From NCBI RefSeq assembly GCF_006715785.1, contig NZ_VFNX01000001.1, positions 6,242,001 through 6,306,000 of the forward strand: 64,000 nucleotides of DNA, in the 5' to 3' direction. The translations under genes and the position numbers were made by a program. The notes beneath the pieces are model-generated. The model worked only from the letters and a program-made list of their open reading frames with translations. It did no database searches and was not told the DNA's origin. Shown here piece after piece: positions 1 to 8,213 of the stretch; positions within the stretch are counted from its first letter, which is position 1, and the number at the start of each line of letters is the position of its first letter. The DNA is from Streptomyces puniciscabiei. Lineage in GTDB: Bacteria; Actinomycetota; Actinomycetes; Streptomycetales; Streptomycetaceae.

Positions 1-460
1 GGGCCCGGTCCAGGACGGCGCGCGCCGGCCGGTCGCCGTCGCCGTACCGGGCGGCGAGCCGCCGTACGGAAGCCGGGAACAGCAGCGACTCGCCCTCGGC
101 CACCAGGCGTACGGCGTGCACGATCTCGGCGGGCCGGGCCCGCTTCAGCAGGAAGCCGTCGGCGCCCGCGCGCAGGGCTTCGTACACGTACTCGTCGTCC
201 TCGAAGGTGGTCACCACGAGGATCTTCGGAGGGTCGTCCACCGTACGCAGCACCGCCTGCGTGGCCTCGATGCCGTCCATGAGGGGCATGCGCACGTCCA
301 TGGCGACCACGTCCGGCCGCAGTTGACGCACCAGCGGGATGACCGCAGCCCCGTCGGCCGCCTCGCCGACCACCTCGATGTCGGGCTGTGCCTCCAGCAC
401 GGCGCGCAGACCCGCGCGGACCAGGGGTTCGTCGTCTACGAGGAGTACGGTGACCGGCAT
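1..460 (-). CDS. Two-component response regulator (NarL/LuxR type), 3' part cut off by window edge
   Basis: Receiver domain of a response regulator. The acidic pair is at residues 9-10 in LVDDE, the likely phosphorylation site is D55 in VAMDVRMP, and the conserved Lys lies in LLKRARP near residue 105. The ATG at 460 is 14 bp downstream of the stop of the histidine kinase, so the two form a kinase-regulator operon. The C-terminal half, expected to carry a LuxR-type helix-turn-helix, runs past position 1 and is not visible. The pair is divergent from an ABC exporter operon, a common arrangement in which the regulator controls the transporter; that link is inference. Confidence 0.93.
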   Translation of the reverse strand, partial: MPVTVLLVDDEPLVRAGLRAVLEAQPDIEVVGEAADGAAVIPLVRQLRPDVVAMDVRMPLMDGIEATQAVLRTVDDPPKILVVTTFEDDEYVYEALRAGADGFLLKRARPAEIVHAVRLVAEGESLLFPASVRRLAARYGDGDRPARAVLDRA

Positions 461-474
461 CCGGCCAGCCTAGA

Positions 475-1638
475 TCAGCTGATCGGCAGCTCCGCGCGCA
501 CCTCCCAGTCGCCCTCTTCGGGCCCGGTCCTGGCCGTGCCGCCGAGCAGCGCGGCCCGCTCCCGTATGCCCCGCAGGCCGCTGCCCCGGCCCGGGCCGGG
601 TATCGGGTCCGGCAGTGGGTTGCGGACCTCCAGCGCGAGCGTACCGTCGCCGACCGCCACCCGGACCCGGACCGGGACGGCACCCGCGTGCCGCAGCACG
701 TTGGTGAGCGCCTCCTGGAGGATCCGGTAGCCCTCGCGGGACACCGGCCCCGGCACGGCGTCGACCGGTCCGGTCACCTCCGCGTCGACCTTCGCCCCCG
801 AGGCCCGCGCCGACTCCAGGAGCCGGCCGGCGTCGGCCAGCGTGGGCCGGGCGCTCGCCGGACGCTCGGCCTCGCGCAGCACACCCAGCACCCGCTCCAG
901 GTCCGCCAGCGCGGCCCGGCCGGTCTCCTCGATGGCGTCCAGCGCGCGGTCGGTGAACTCCGGGTCCCCTGCCGCCCGCGCCGCACCGGCCTGCACCACG
1001 GCCACCGTGAGCGCGTGCCCGATCGAGTCGTGCAACTCCCGGGCGATGCGGGTGCGTTCCAGCAACTGCTCGGTGCGCTCCTCCAACGCGGTCAGCCGCT
1101 CGGCCGCGGACGGCCCGAGGAGCCGGCGCGCGCAGAACGTGATCAGCTCGCCGAAGCCGACGACCACGCCGTACAGCACGAGCAGCGGAAGCGGCGTCAG
1201 CAGCGCCCATGCGCGGTCCGGCGGCAGCCGGTCCAGCAGCGGCATCCCGGACGGCATCCGCCCCCACGCGCAGCGCGCCAGCTCGATCGCGATGACGGGC
1301 AGCCACACCGTGGCGAGAGACGCGGCCAAGCCGAAGACCCACCGCACCTGAAGCCACAGCACCGTGCGCAGCCGGTCCCGCCATGTCCCGGACGGCGCCT
1401 CGGAGATGCCCGGCTCCTTCTCACCGGGCGTCAGCAGCAGCCGCGCCTGCACCCCCTCGCCCATCCGCACGGCGGGCAGGAGGCCCACCGGAACCAGCAC
1501 CAGCGCGGGCACCCAGGGCTTCGACATGTCGATGAACAGCCACACGCTCTCCATCAGCATGGGCACCCACAGATGCAGCAGCCGCGTGTACGTCGTCCCG
1601 CGCAGCAGCGGGCGGAGGAAGCGGAGCAGATGGACCAT
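475..1638 (-). CDS. Sensor histidine kinase (HisKA_3/NarX type)
   Basis: 387-residue membrane sensor kinase. Several hydrophobic segments fill the N-terminal half (around residues 25-60, 100-125 and 142-165). The dimerisation/phosphoacceptor motif ARELHDSIGHAL follows, with H203 as the predicted phosphorylated His, and a C-terminal HATPase domain holds GSGLRGIRERAALLGG. This layout is typical of Streptomyces kinases that partner NarL-type regulators. I chose the ATG at 1638 (MVHLLRFL), because an upstream ATG at 1719 would add a low-complexity leader and intrude on the promoter region of the divergent ABC gene. The partner regulator follows 14 bp downstream. The signal sensed cannot be read from the sequence. 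Confidence 0.92.
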   Translation of the reverse strand: MVHLLRFLRPLLRGTTYTRLLHLWVPMLMESVWLFIDMSKPWVPALVLVPVGLLPAVRMGEGVQARLLLTPGEKEPGISEAPSGTWRDRLRTVLWLQVRWVFGLAASLATVWLPVIAIELARCAWGRMPSGMPLLDRLPPDRAWALLTPLPLLVLYGVVVGFGELITFCARRLLGPSAAERLTALEERTEQLLERTRIARELHDSIGHALTVAVVQAGAARAAGDPEFTDRALDAIEETGRAALADLERVLGVLREAERPASARPTLADAGRLLESARASGAKVDAEVTGPVDAVPGPVSREGYRILQEALTNVLRHAGAVPVRVRVAVGDGTLALEVRNPLPDPIPGPGRGSGLRGIRERAALLGGTARTGPEEGDWEVRAELPIS

Positions 1639-1672
1639 GACGCCATCGTCGCAAGCGGCACTGACAACGGGC

Positions 1673-1690
1673 CTCCCCCGCACGGGGGAG
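1673..1690. promoter_or_regulatory. Perfect inverted repeat in the kinase/ABC divergent promoter region
   Basis: CTCCCCCG-CA-CGGGGGAG: 8-bp perfect arms with a 2-nt centre. It lies 35 bp upstream of the kinase ATG and 56 bp upstream of the ABC ATPase ATG. It is placed to be an operator for the adjacent response regulator or a short hairpin; no experiment supports either. Confidence 0.4.
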
Positions 1691-1745
1691 ACGATCTCCA
1701 CCGGCGGGGGAGGAGCCAACTCCCACGGAACGCCAGGCTGGAGCC

Positions 1746-2666
1746 ATGACCAGCATCGACGTACGCGACCTCACCAAGGAGTACGGCGCCCGGCGGGCCG
1801 TGGACCACCTGACCTTCAGCGTCCGCCCCGGCCGCGTCACCGGCTTCCTCGGCCCCAACGGCGCCGGCAAGTCCACCACCATGCGGCTCGTCCTCGGCCT
1901 GGACCGGGCCACGGCCGGCACCGCGACGATCGGCGGCCGGCCCTACGCCGAACTCCGCGAGCCGCTGCGCCGGGTGGGCGCCCTGCTGGACGCGGGGGCC
2001 GCGCACGGCTCCCGCACCGCGCACGCCCATCTGCGGGCCCTGGCGGCGAGCAACCGCATCCCGGACCACCGGGTCGACACGGTCCTGGAGCAGACCGGCC
2101 TCGCCGAGGTGGCCGGGCGCCGGGTGAAGACCTACTCCCTCGGCATGCGTCAACGGCTCGGCATCGCCGCGGCCCTGCTGGGCGACCCGGAGGTGATCCT
2201 GCTGGACGAGCCCGCCAACGGCCTCGACCCCGAGGGCATCGTGTGGATCCGCACCCTGCTGCGCGGACTCGCCGCGGACGGCCGTACGGTCCTGGTCTCC
2301 AGCCATCTGATGCACGAGACCGCCGCCTACGCGGACCACCTCGTGATCCTCGGCCGTGGCCGCCTCCTCGCCGACACCTCCGTCCAGGAGTTCATCCACG
2401 CACGCGTACAGCCACGGATCAGGATCCGCACCACCGACGCCGCGGCGCTCGCCGATCTGCTCGCCCGGCACGGCCACGACGCCACCCGCGAGGACGACGG
2501 GACGTGGATCGTGCGGCACGCGCACGTGGAGGCCCTCGGCCGTCTCATGTCCGAGGCGTGTGTGCCCGTACTGGAACTGGCCGCCCAGGAGGCCACCCTG
2601 GAGCAGGCCTACCTCGATCTGACCGCCGCCGAAGCCGAGTTCACCGCCCAGCCCCAGGAGGTCTGA
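1746..2666 (+). CDS. ABC transporter ATP-binding protein (drug/peptide exporter type)
   Basis: 306-residue ATPase. Walker A GPNGAGKST is at residues 36-44, the signature YSLGMRQR is near 131-138, Walker B VILLDEP follows, and the switch His is in SSHLMHE. A C-terminal extension after about residue 215 is typical of DrrA/CcmA-like exporters working with a one-piece permease. It is followed after 2 bp by that permease, so the two are translationally linked. It is divergent from the two-component genes, which may regulate it. The substrate is unknown; antibiotic or peptide export is the usual role of this family in Streptomyces. Confidence 0.93.
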   Translation: MTSIDVRDLTKEYGARRAVDHLTFSVRPGRVTGFLGPNGAGKSTTMRLVLGLDRATAGTATIGGRPYAELREPLRRVGALLDAGAAHGSRTAHAHLRALAASNRIPDHRVDTVLEQTGLAEVAGRRVKTYSLGMRQRLGIAAALLGDPEVILLDEPANGLDPEGIVWIRTLLRGLAADGRTVLVSSHLMHETAAYADHLVILGRGRLLADTSVQEFIHARVQPRIRIRTTDAAALADLLARHGHDATREDDGTWIVRHAHVEALGRLMSEACVPVLELAAQEATLEQAYLDLTAAEAEFTAQPQEV

Positions 2667-2668
2667 CC

Positions 2669-3391
2669 ATGCCGTTCACCCCCGTTCTGCGCGCGGAGTG
2701 GATCAAGATCCGGACACTGCGCTCGCTCATCGGCGCCCTGGCCGCGATCCTTCTCGCCACAGCCACGTTCTCCGCGCTCGCCTCCGCCTCCGCCGATGCC
2801 GGCGCCGGCGCTACGGACCCGCTGTTCTCGGCGTTCTTCGGCATCAGCTTCGGGCAGATCGCCGCGATCGCCTTCGGTACGACGGCCCTGGCGTCGGAGT
2901 TCCGCGGCGGCGCGCTGCGGCTGACGCTGGCGGCCGTGCCGGACCGGCGACGGTGGTTCGCCGCGAAGGCCACGGCGATCGCGCTGCCCGTGCTGGCCGT
3001 CGGACTGGTCACGGGGGCGGTGACCCTGCTGGTGGGAAAGTCCGCACTCGGCGCCTCCGGCCCGACCTGGACCCAGGGCCTGCGCGGTGCCGTCGGCTGC
3101 GGCCTGCAGCTCACGCTGATGGCGCTGTTCGCGGCCGGACTCGCCGCCGTGCTGCGAAGCGGAGTCGCGACCCTCTCGATCCTGATCCCGTTCCTGCTGA
3201 TCGTGTCCTTCGTCGTCGGTGACATGTCTTCCGGCCTCGCCGACTTCCTGCCCGACCGGGCCGGTCAAGTGGTGCTGCACAGCAGCTGGGACGGCGCCCT
3301 CGGTCCGTGGACCGGACTCGCGGTGAGCGCGCTGTGGACGGCGGCGGCGCTGCTCGCGGGAGCGTGGAGTGTGGGCCGCCGGGACGCCTGA
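2669..3391 (+). CDS. ABC-2-like exporter permease
   Basis: 240-residue integral membrane protein with about six hydrophobic segments (near residues 20-40, 55-80, 105-130, 150-170, 175-195 and 215-235), with RAEWIKIRTLRS at the N-terminus, the usual entry of this permease class. The ATG lies 2 bp after the stop of the ATPase gene, indicating translational coupling. It provides the membrane channel of the exporter. No substrate can be assigned. ABC-2 family membership is inferred from topology and gene context. Confidence 0.9.
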   Translation: MPFTPVLRAEWIKIRTLRSLIGALAAILLATATFSALASASADAGAGATDPLFSAFFGISFGQIAAIAFGTTALASEFRGGALRLTLAAVPDRRRWFAAKATAIALPVLAVGLVTGAVTLLVGKSALGASGPTWTQGLRGAVGCGLQLTLMALFAAGLAAVLRSGVATLSILIPFLLIVSFVVGDMSSGLADFLPDRAGQVVLHSSWDGALGPWTGLAVSALWTAAALLAGAWSVGRRDA

Positions 3392-3432
3392 CAGCCCACC
3401 AATTGTCAGTGGGGCCCGCTTTACTGGATCAC

Positions 3433-3873
3433 ATGGACATCGCGAACCACCTTGCTGTGATCGACCTGCTGCGCGACCGGGAGTTTCCGGCGGAGCACGG
3501 CAGGACGGACGTCGGCATGGGCGGGCCCGGTTACCTGATAGCCGCATTACAGACCAGCGGCGACTTCCACGAGGACGACGGCACCGAGCGCGAGGAGACG
3601 GAGGCGCAGTACGAGGCGGACCGGGACGCGCTGGGGGAGCGGCTCGCCGAGCGGTGGGGGCCTGCCGACGTGATCGGTCTGGCCGGTGTGTTCCTGCGGA
3701 GCATGGAGGGTGAGGAGATAGCAGAGCCTTGGGGCACTCTCGCCTCGCACGTGCCCGATGTGCATCTGTGGCGATCGGAGTCGGGCCGCTGGGTCGCTCT
3801 CGGCGTGTCCCAGTGGGAGGGCGAACTGCCGTTCCAGCTGCTGGCGGTGGTCACCGAGACCGACCCTCCCTGA
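3433..3873 (+). CDS. Hypothetical protein with a TTA leucine codon
   Basis: 146-residue soluble acidic protein with no family I recognise. The ATG at 3433 was chosen because the upstream reading frame is only a continuation over the ABC permease. A leucine is encoded by TTA at 3547-3549 (residue 39), next to a rare ATA isoleucine codon at residue 36, both unusual in this genome. TTA requires the bldA tRNA in Streptomyces, so expression is likely limited to later growth. The gene is convergent with mug, with only 4 bp between them. Function unknown. Confidence 0.75.
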   Translation: MDIANHLAVIDLLRDREFPAEHGRTDVGMGGPGYLIAALQTSGDFHEDDGTEREETEAQYEADRDALGERLAERWGPADVIGLAGVFLRSMEGEEIAEPWGTLASHVPDVHLWRSESGRWVALGVSQWEGELPFQLLAVVTETDPP

Positions 3874-3877
3874 CCCC

Positions 3878-4375
3878 TCAGGCCTGCGCAGCCGTCCGCA
3901 GCCGGGAAAACTCCTCCGCCATCGTCGCCGCCGTCCAATGGGCGTTCAGACCACTGGGGTTCGGCAGCACCCAGACCCGGCTGGCACCGACGGTCCGCTC
4001 CTGCGGTCCCACCCGCGCCGTGCGGTCCCCGAAGGCGGCCCGGTAGGCGGTCACCCCGACCACCGCGAGCCACCCCGGCCTCAGCCGCGACACCTTCTCG
4101 GTCAGCAACCGCCCGCCCTCGAGGTACTCCTCGGCGGTCAGCTCGTCGGCCCGTGCCGTCGCCCGCGCCACGACGTTCGTGATGCCCAGTCCGAATGCGA
4201 GCAGCTCCTGCTGCTCGGCCGGCTTCAGCAGCCTCGGGGTGAAGCCCGACAGGTGCAGCACCGGCCAGAAGCGGTTGCCGGGGCGGGCGAAGTGGTGGCC
4301 CGTCGCGGCCGTCATCAACCCCGGGTTTATACCGCAGAAGAGCACCCGGAGGCCGTCCGCGACGACATCCGGCAC
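3878..4375 (-). CDS. mug: Mismatch-specific uracil/thymine DNA glycosylase
   Basis: Base-excision repair enzyme of the Mug/TDG family, removing uracil (and some thymine) opposite guanine. The active-site block LFCGINPGL is near residues 12-20, followed by HFARPGNRFWP, and the second block VLPNPSGLNAHW is near residue 147. The GTG at 4375 gives 165 residues. The frame stays open upstream and encodes a plausible family N-terminus (LEAARDRLVPDV) without any ATG, GTG or TTG; a CTG at 4423 overlaps the purB stop (CTGA). The true start may therefore lie upstream of 4375. It is downstream of purB on the same strand. Confidence 0.9.
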   Translation of the reverse strand: MPDVVADGLRVLFCGINPGLMTAATGHHFARPGNRFWPVLHLSGFTPRLLKPAEQQELLAFGLGITNVVARATARADELTAEEYLEGGRLLTEKVSRLRPGWLAVVGVTAYRAAFGDRTARVGPQERTVGASRVWVLPNPSGLNAHWTAATMAEEFSRLRTAAQA

Positions 4376-4419
4376 GAGACGGTCGCGGGCGGCCTCCAGG
4401 TCGGCCTTCGTCAGACGGG

Positions 4420-5862
4420 TCAGAGGATCGCTCCGGGGGTGTAGCCGGCGGCCTCCGGGTGCTGCTTGACGATCTCCTCGATCCGGCCCACGACGACACC
4501 GACCTGGTCGGCGGCGGCACCGGTGAAGGACAGCTTGTCGGCCATCAGCGCCGCCAGCTGGCCGCGGTCGAGCGGCAGACGGTCGTCGGCGGCGAGCTTG
4601 TCGAGCAGGTCGTTGCGCTCGGCACCCTGCTCGCGCATGGCGAGCGCGGTGGCGACGGCGTTCTCCTTGATCGCCTCGTGCGCGACCTCACGGCCGACCC
4701 CGGCCCGCACGGCGCCCATCAGTACCTTGGTGGTGGCGAGGAACGGCAGGTAGCGGTCGAGCTCGCGGGCGATGACGGCCGGGAAGGCGCCGAACTCGTC
4801 GAGGACCGTCAGGAAGGTCTCCAGCAGGCCGTCCAGCGCGAAGAAGGCGTCCGGGAGTGCGACGCGGCGCACCACCGAGCAGGACACGTCGCCCTCGTTC
4901 CACTGGTCGCCGGCCAGCTCGCCGGTCATCGAGGCGTAGCCGCGCAGGATGACCATGAGGCCGTTGACGCGCTCGCAGGAGCGGGTGTTCATCTTGTGCG
5001 GCATCGCGGAGGAGCCGACCTGGCCCGGCTTGAAGCCCTCGGTGACCAGCTCGTGCCCGGCCATCAGCCGGATCGTCCTGGCCAGCGAGGACGGCGCCGC
5101 CGCCAGCTGCACCAGCGCGGTGACGACCTCGTAGTCCAGCGAGCGCGGATAGACCTGGCCGACCGAGGTGAACGCCTGGGAGAAGCCCAGGTGCCCGGCG
5201 ATCCGGTTCTCCAGCTCGGCGAGCTTGGAGGCGTCACCGCCGAGCAGGTCCAGCATGTCCTGCGCGGTGCCGACCGGGCCCTTGATGCCGCGCAGCGGGT
5301 AGCGGCCGAGCAGCTCCTCGACACGGCCGTGGGCGACCAGCAGCTCGTCGGCGGCGGTCGCGAAACGCTTGCCGAGGGTGGTGGCCTGGGCGGCCACGTT
5401 GTGCGAGCGGCCGGCCATGACCAGCTCGGCGTACTCGCCGGCCAGCTTGCCGAGACGCGCCAGGACGGCCACCGTACGGTCGCGCATCAGCTCCAGGGAG
5501 AGCCGGATCTGCAGCTGCTCGACGTTCTCCGTGAGGTCGCGGGAGGTCATGCCCTTGTGCACGTGCTCGTGCCCGGCGAGGTCGTTGAACTCCTCGATCC
5601 GCGCCTTCACGTCGTGCCGGGTGACCTTCTCGCGCTCGGCGATCGAGGCGAGGTCGACGGTGTCGAGGACACGCTCGTAGTCGGCGATCGCCTCGTCCGG
5701 CACCTCGATGCCGAGGTCCTTCTGGGCGCGCAGGACGGCGAGCCAGAGCTGCCGCTCCAGCTTCACCTTCTGCTCGGGGGACCAGAGCGTGGCGAGCTCG
5801 GCGGAGGCGTAGCGTCCGGCGAGGACGTTGGGGATGCGGGGCTTGGCGGGCGCAGAAGTCAC
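4420..5862 (-). CDS. purB: Adenylosuccinate lyase
   Basis: 480-residue lyase of the fumarase/aspartase superfamily. It catalyses two steps of purine synthesis: release of fumarate from SAICAR and from adenylosuccinate. The superfamily signature GSSAMPHKMN is at residues 283-292 and the TSRDLTEN segment at 106-113; the length fits the family. The start is GTG at 5862. mug follows immediately, possibly overlapping its stop codon. This is a housekeeping, cytosolic enzyme with normal base composition. Confidence 0.97.
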   Translation of the reverse strand: MTSAPAKPRIPNVLAGRYASAELATLWSPEQKVKLERQLWLAVLRAQKDLGIEVPDEAIADYERVLDTVDLASIAEREKVTRHDVKARIEEFNDLAGHEHVHKGMTSRDLTENVEQLQIRLSLELMRDRTVAVLARLGKLAGEYAELVMAGRSHNVAAQATTLGKRFATAADELLVAHGRVEELLGRYPLRGIKGPVGTAQDMLDLLGGDASKLAELENRIAGHLGFSQAFTSVGQVYPRSLDYEVVTALVQLAAAPSSLARTIRLMAGHELVTEGFKPGQVGSSAMPHKMNTRSCERVNGLMVILRGYASMTGELAGDQWNEGDVSCSVVRRVALPDAFFALDGLLETFLTVLDEFGAFPAVIARELDRYLPFLATTKVLMGAVRAGVGREVAHEAIKENAVATALAMREQGAERNDLLDKLAADDRLPLDRGQLAALMADKLSFTGAAADQVGVVVGRIEEIVKQHPEAAGYTPGAIL

Positions 5863-5997
5863 GTGTCCAGATTCTACTGGCGGTTTCTGCAGGCCAGCGC
5901 CACGGCTCTGTTCGGCGGAAGCTACGAGAGGTCCGTCACGTCGGATGTTGGCGGCTCCGGCTCCGTTGCGCGATCCCCGCGCCTGCTCGGGGCGCTG

Positions 5998-6786
5998 CTA
6001 CGCCTGAGCCTCGTACGGCAGCAGCTCGGGGCGCTTCGGCGGGCGGCCGTCGCCGGAGGAACGGCCCGTCAGGCGCCGGCCTATCCAGGGGAGCAGGTGC
6101 TGACGGGCGAACCGCACGTCCGCGACCCGGCGTGTCATCCAGCCCGGCGGGAGCGTGGCCGGCATCGGCACATGCCACTCGGCGTCCTCCGGCTCGTACC
6201 CGAGTGTCTGCCAGACCGCCTCGGCCACCCGGCGATGCCCCTCCGCCGTCAGGTGCAACCGGTCCACGTCCCACAGTCGGGGGTCGCCCAGGGCGGGCGC
6301 CCCGTACAGGTCGACCACGACCGCACCGTGCCTGCCGGCCAGCTCCTCCACGCAGGCGAACAGCTCCTCCATGCGCGGCCGGAACCGCTCCAGCACCGGG
6401 CCCTGCCGGCCGGGGCTGCGCATCAGCACCAGCTGCTTGCACGACGGTGCCAGCCGCTCCACGGCCTCGGTCAGCAGGCCCTTCACCCGGCCCATGTCGC
6501 ACTTGGGCCGCAGGGTGTCGTTGAGCCCGCCGACCAGCGTGACCACATCGGCGTTCATGGCCGCCGCCACGTCCACCTGCTCGTCGACGATCTGCTTGAT
6601 CAGCTTCCCGCGCACGGCCAGGTTGGCGTACCGGAAGCCCGGTGTGCGGGCGGCCATCCGCGCGGCGAGCAGATCGGCCCAGCCCCGGTAGGAGCCGTCG
6701 GGCAGCAGGTCCGACATGCCCTCGGTGAAGGAGTCGCCGACCGCGACCAGGCTGCTGTACGGGGGAGGTGTGGGATTCTTCTGCAT
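5998..6786 (-). CDS. SGNH/GDSL-type esterase
   Basis: 262-residue hydrolase. Block I VAVGDSFTEG holds the nucleophilic Ser (about residue 19), block III is GGLND, and block V DRLHLTAEGH carries the catalytic Asp and His near residues 174-177. There is no signal peptide, so a cytosolic role is likely. Family members hydrolyse acyl or acetyl esters; the substrate is not predictable. It is separated from purB by 135 bp and from the upstream CNNM genes by a long intergenic region, so it is probably monocistronic. Confidence 0.92.
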   Translation of the reverse strand: MQKNPTPPPYSSLVAVGDSFTEGMSDLLPDGSYRGWADLLAARMAARTPGFRYANLAVRGKLIKQIVDEQVDVAAAMNADVVTLVGGLNDTLRPKCDMGRVKGLLTEAVERLAPSCKQLVLMRSPGRQGPVLERFRPRMEELFACVEELAGRHGAVVVDLYGAPALGDPRLWDVDRLHLTAEGHRRVAEAVWQTLGYEPEDAEWHVPMPATLPPGWMTRRVADVRFARQHLLPWIGRRLTGRSSGDGRPPKRPELLPYEAQA

Positions 6787-7199
6787 GGCGCCAGCGATGG
6801 TATCCCGCCTCCATACCCGCCGGTCGGTCGCCCCCGAAACCCCGGCATCACCGCCGGCCCGTTCTCACCACCGGCCCCGTTATCACCACCCGCCCGCTCC
6901 GAGCCCCAGCCCCACTGACCTCCCGGGCCTTCTGGCCTCTCCTGGTCTTCCCGGCCTCCCAGGCCTCCTGGCCCCTCCTGGCCCCGGATTTCCCCGGGTC
7001 TCGGGACTCGTCTGGGCCTCCGTACCCGCCCGGAACTCCGGCCGTTCAGTGCCGCCGCCGGCCCCGCACGGCTACCCCGCCCGACGGCGGCCCGGGCCCC
7101 CTCTTCACCTGCGGATTCCCCCGGCCCTCGGCCGGTCGGCCCCAAGATCGCCCCTGCCCCCGGCCCCAGCCCCCCACGCCCGCCACGCCCGCCGGAGGC
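6787..7199. other. 413-bp intergenic region, low-complexity, no gene supported
   Basis: Extremely C-rich on the plus strand, with a degenerate tandem pattern of CCTCCTGGCC-like words around 6920-6990. Open frames here read as Gly/Pro/Arg-rich low-complexity protein and I do not believe they are genes. It must contain the promoter of the esterase gene (near 6787) and the end of the CNNM transcript (near 7200). I see no clear hairpin terminator or tRNA. Confidence 0.6.
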
Positions 7200-8213
7200 T
7201 CATGCCGGCTGGCCGAAGAGTTCTCGTAGGACGTCCTCCATGGTCACCAGGCCGGCCAGGCGGCCGTCGTCGCCGAGTACCGCCGCGACGTGCGTGCGGC
7301 TGCCGCGCATCGCGGTGAGTACGTCGTCCAGCGGGGTCCGCTCCCGCACGCGGGCGATGGGCCGCATGTCCCGCAGCCGGAACGGCACGTCCCGCGGCGA
7401 GGCGTCCAGCGCGTCCTTGACGTGCAGATACCCCACGATCCGACGGCCCACGTCGACCACCGGGAACCGGGAGAAGCCCGAGTCGGCCGAGAGGCGCTCC
7501 AACTGCTCCGGAGTGACGCCCATGTGCGCGTACACCACCCGCCTCAGCGGCACCACAACATCCCGCACCGGTCGGCTGCCCAGCTCCAGGGCGTCGTGCA
7601 GCCGCTCCTGCGCCCGGTCGTCGATCAGGCCCGCCTGACTGGCGTCCTTGACGATCTCGGCGAGTTCGGCGTCCGTGAAGGTGGCCGCGACCTCGTCCCG
7701 GGCCTCCACCCTGAGCAGCTTCAGCAGCCCGTTGGCGAAGGCGTTGACCGTGAAGATCACCGGGCGCAGGGCCCGGGACAGCGCGACCAGGGGCGGGCCG
7801 AGCAGCAGCGCGCTGCGCACCGGTTCGGCGAGCGCGATGTTCTTCGGGACCATCTCGCCCAGCAGCATGTGCAGATAGGTCGCCAGGGTCAGCGCGATCA
7901 CGAAGGACACCGCGTGACCTGCGCTCACGGGCACCCCGACCGCGCGGAACACCGGCTCCAGCAGATGTGCGATCGCCGGCTCGGCGACCACGCCCAGGAC
8001 CAGCGTGCACAGCGTGATGCCGAGCTGGGCGGCGGCCAGCAGCGCGGAGACGTGCTCCAGGCCCCACAGCACGCTCCTCGCGCGCCGGTCGCCCTCCTGG
8101 GCCAGCGGCTCGATCTGCGAGCGGCGCACGGAGATCAGCGCGAACTCGGCGCCGACGAAGAAGGCGTTGACGACGAGGGTCGCCAGACCGATCAGCAGCT
8201 GTACGGCGGTCAT
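7200..8213 (-). CDS. CNNM/HlyC-CorC family membrane protein with CBS domains (second of pair)
   Basis: 337-residue protein. The N-terminal DUF21/CNNM transmembrane domain covers about residues 1-165 (hydrophobic segments near 3-25, 60-85, 95-120 and 130-150), followed by a tandem CBS pair in the C-terminal half. The usual C-terminal CorC_HlyC domain is missing, making it the shorter member of the pair. Family members are linked to Mg2+/Co2+ transport or efflux. Its ATG overlaps the stop of the upstream paralogue (ATGA), so the two are co-translated and may form a heteromer. Confidence 0.92.
   Translation of the reverse strand: MTAVQLLIGLATLVVNAFFVGAEFALISVRRSQIEPLAQEGDRRARSVLWGLEHVSALLAAAQLGITLCTLVLGVVAEPAIAHLLEPVFRAVGVPVSAGHAVSFVIALTLATYLHMLLGEMVPKNIALAEPVRSALLLGPPLVALSRALRPVIFTVNAFANGLLKLLRVEARDEVAATFTDAELAEIVKDASQAGLIDDRAQERLHDALELGSRPVRDVVVPLRRVVYAHMGVTPEQLERLSADSGFSRFPVVDVGRRIVGYLHVKDALDASPRDVPFRLRDMRPIARVRERTPLDDVLTAMRGSRTHVAAVLGDDGRLAGLVTMEDVLRELFGQPA

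Noticed and set aside
688..1749. Long plus-strand frame opposite the histidine kinase
   Set aside because: A shadow of the kinase gene; the Arg/Gly/Gln-rich translation has no family features, and high GC creates such frames.
4459..6918. Very long plus-strand frame across purB and the esterase
   Set aside because: Opposite two well-identified genes; no conserved domains and no ribosome site.
6600..7145. Collagen-like Gly-rich frame upstream of the esterase
   Set aside because: Low-complexity translation of C-rich intergenic DNA; the esterase start at 6786 lies inside it.
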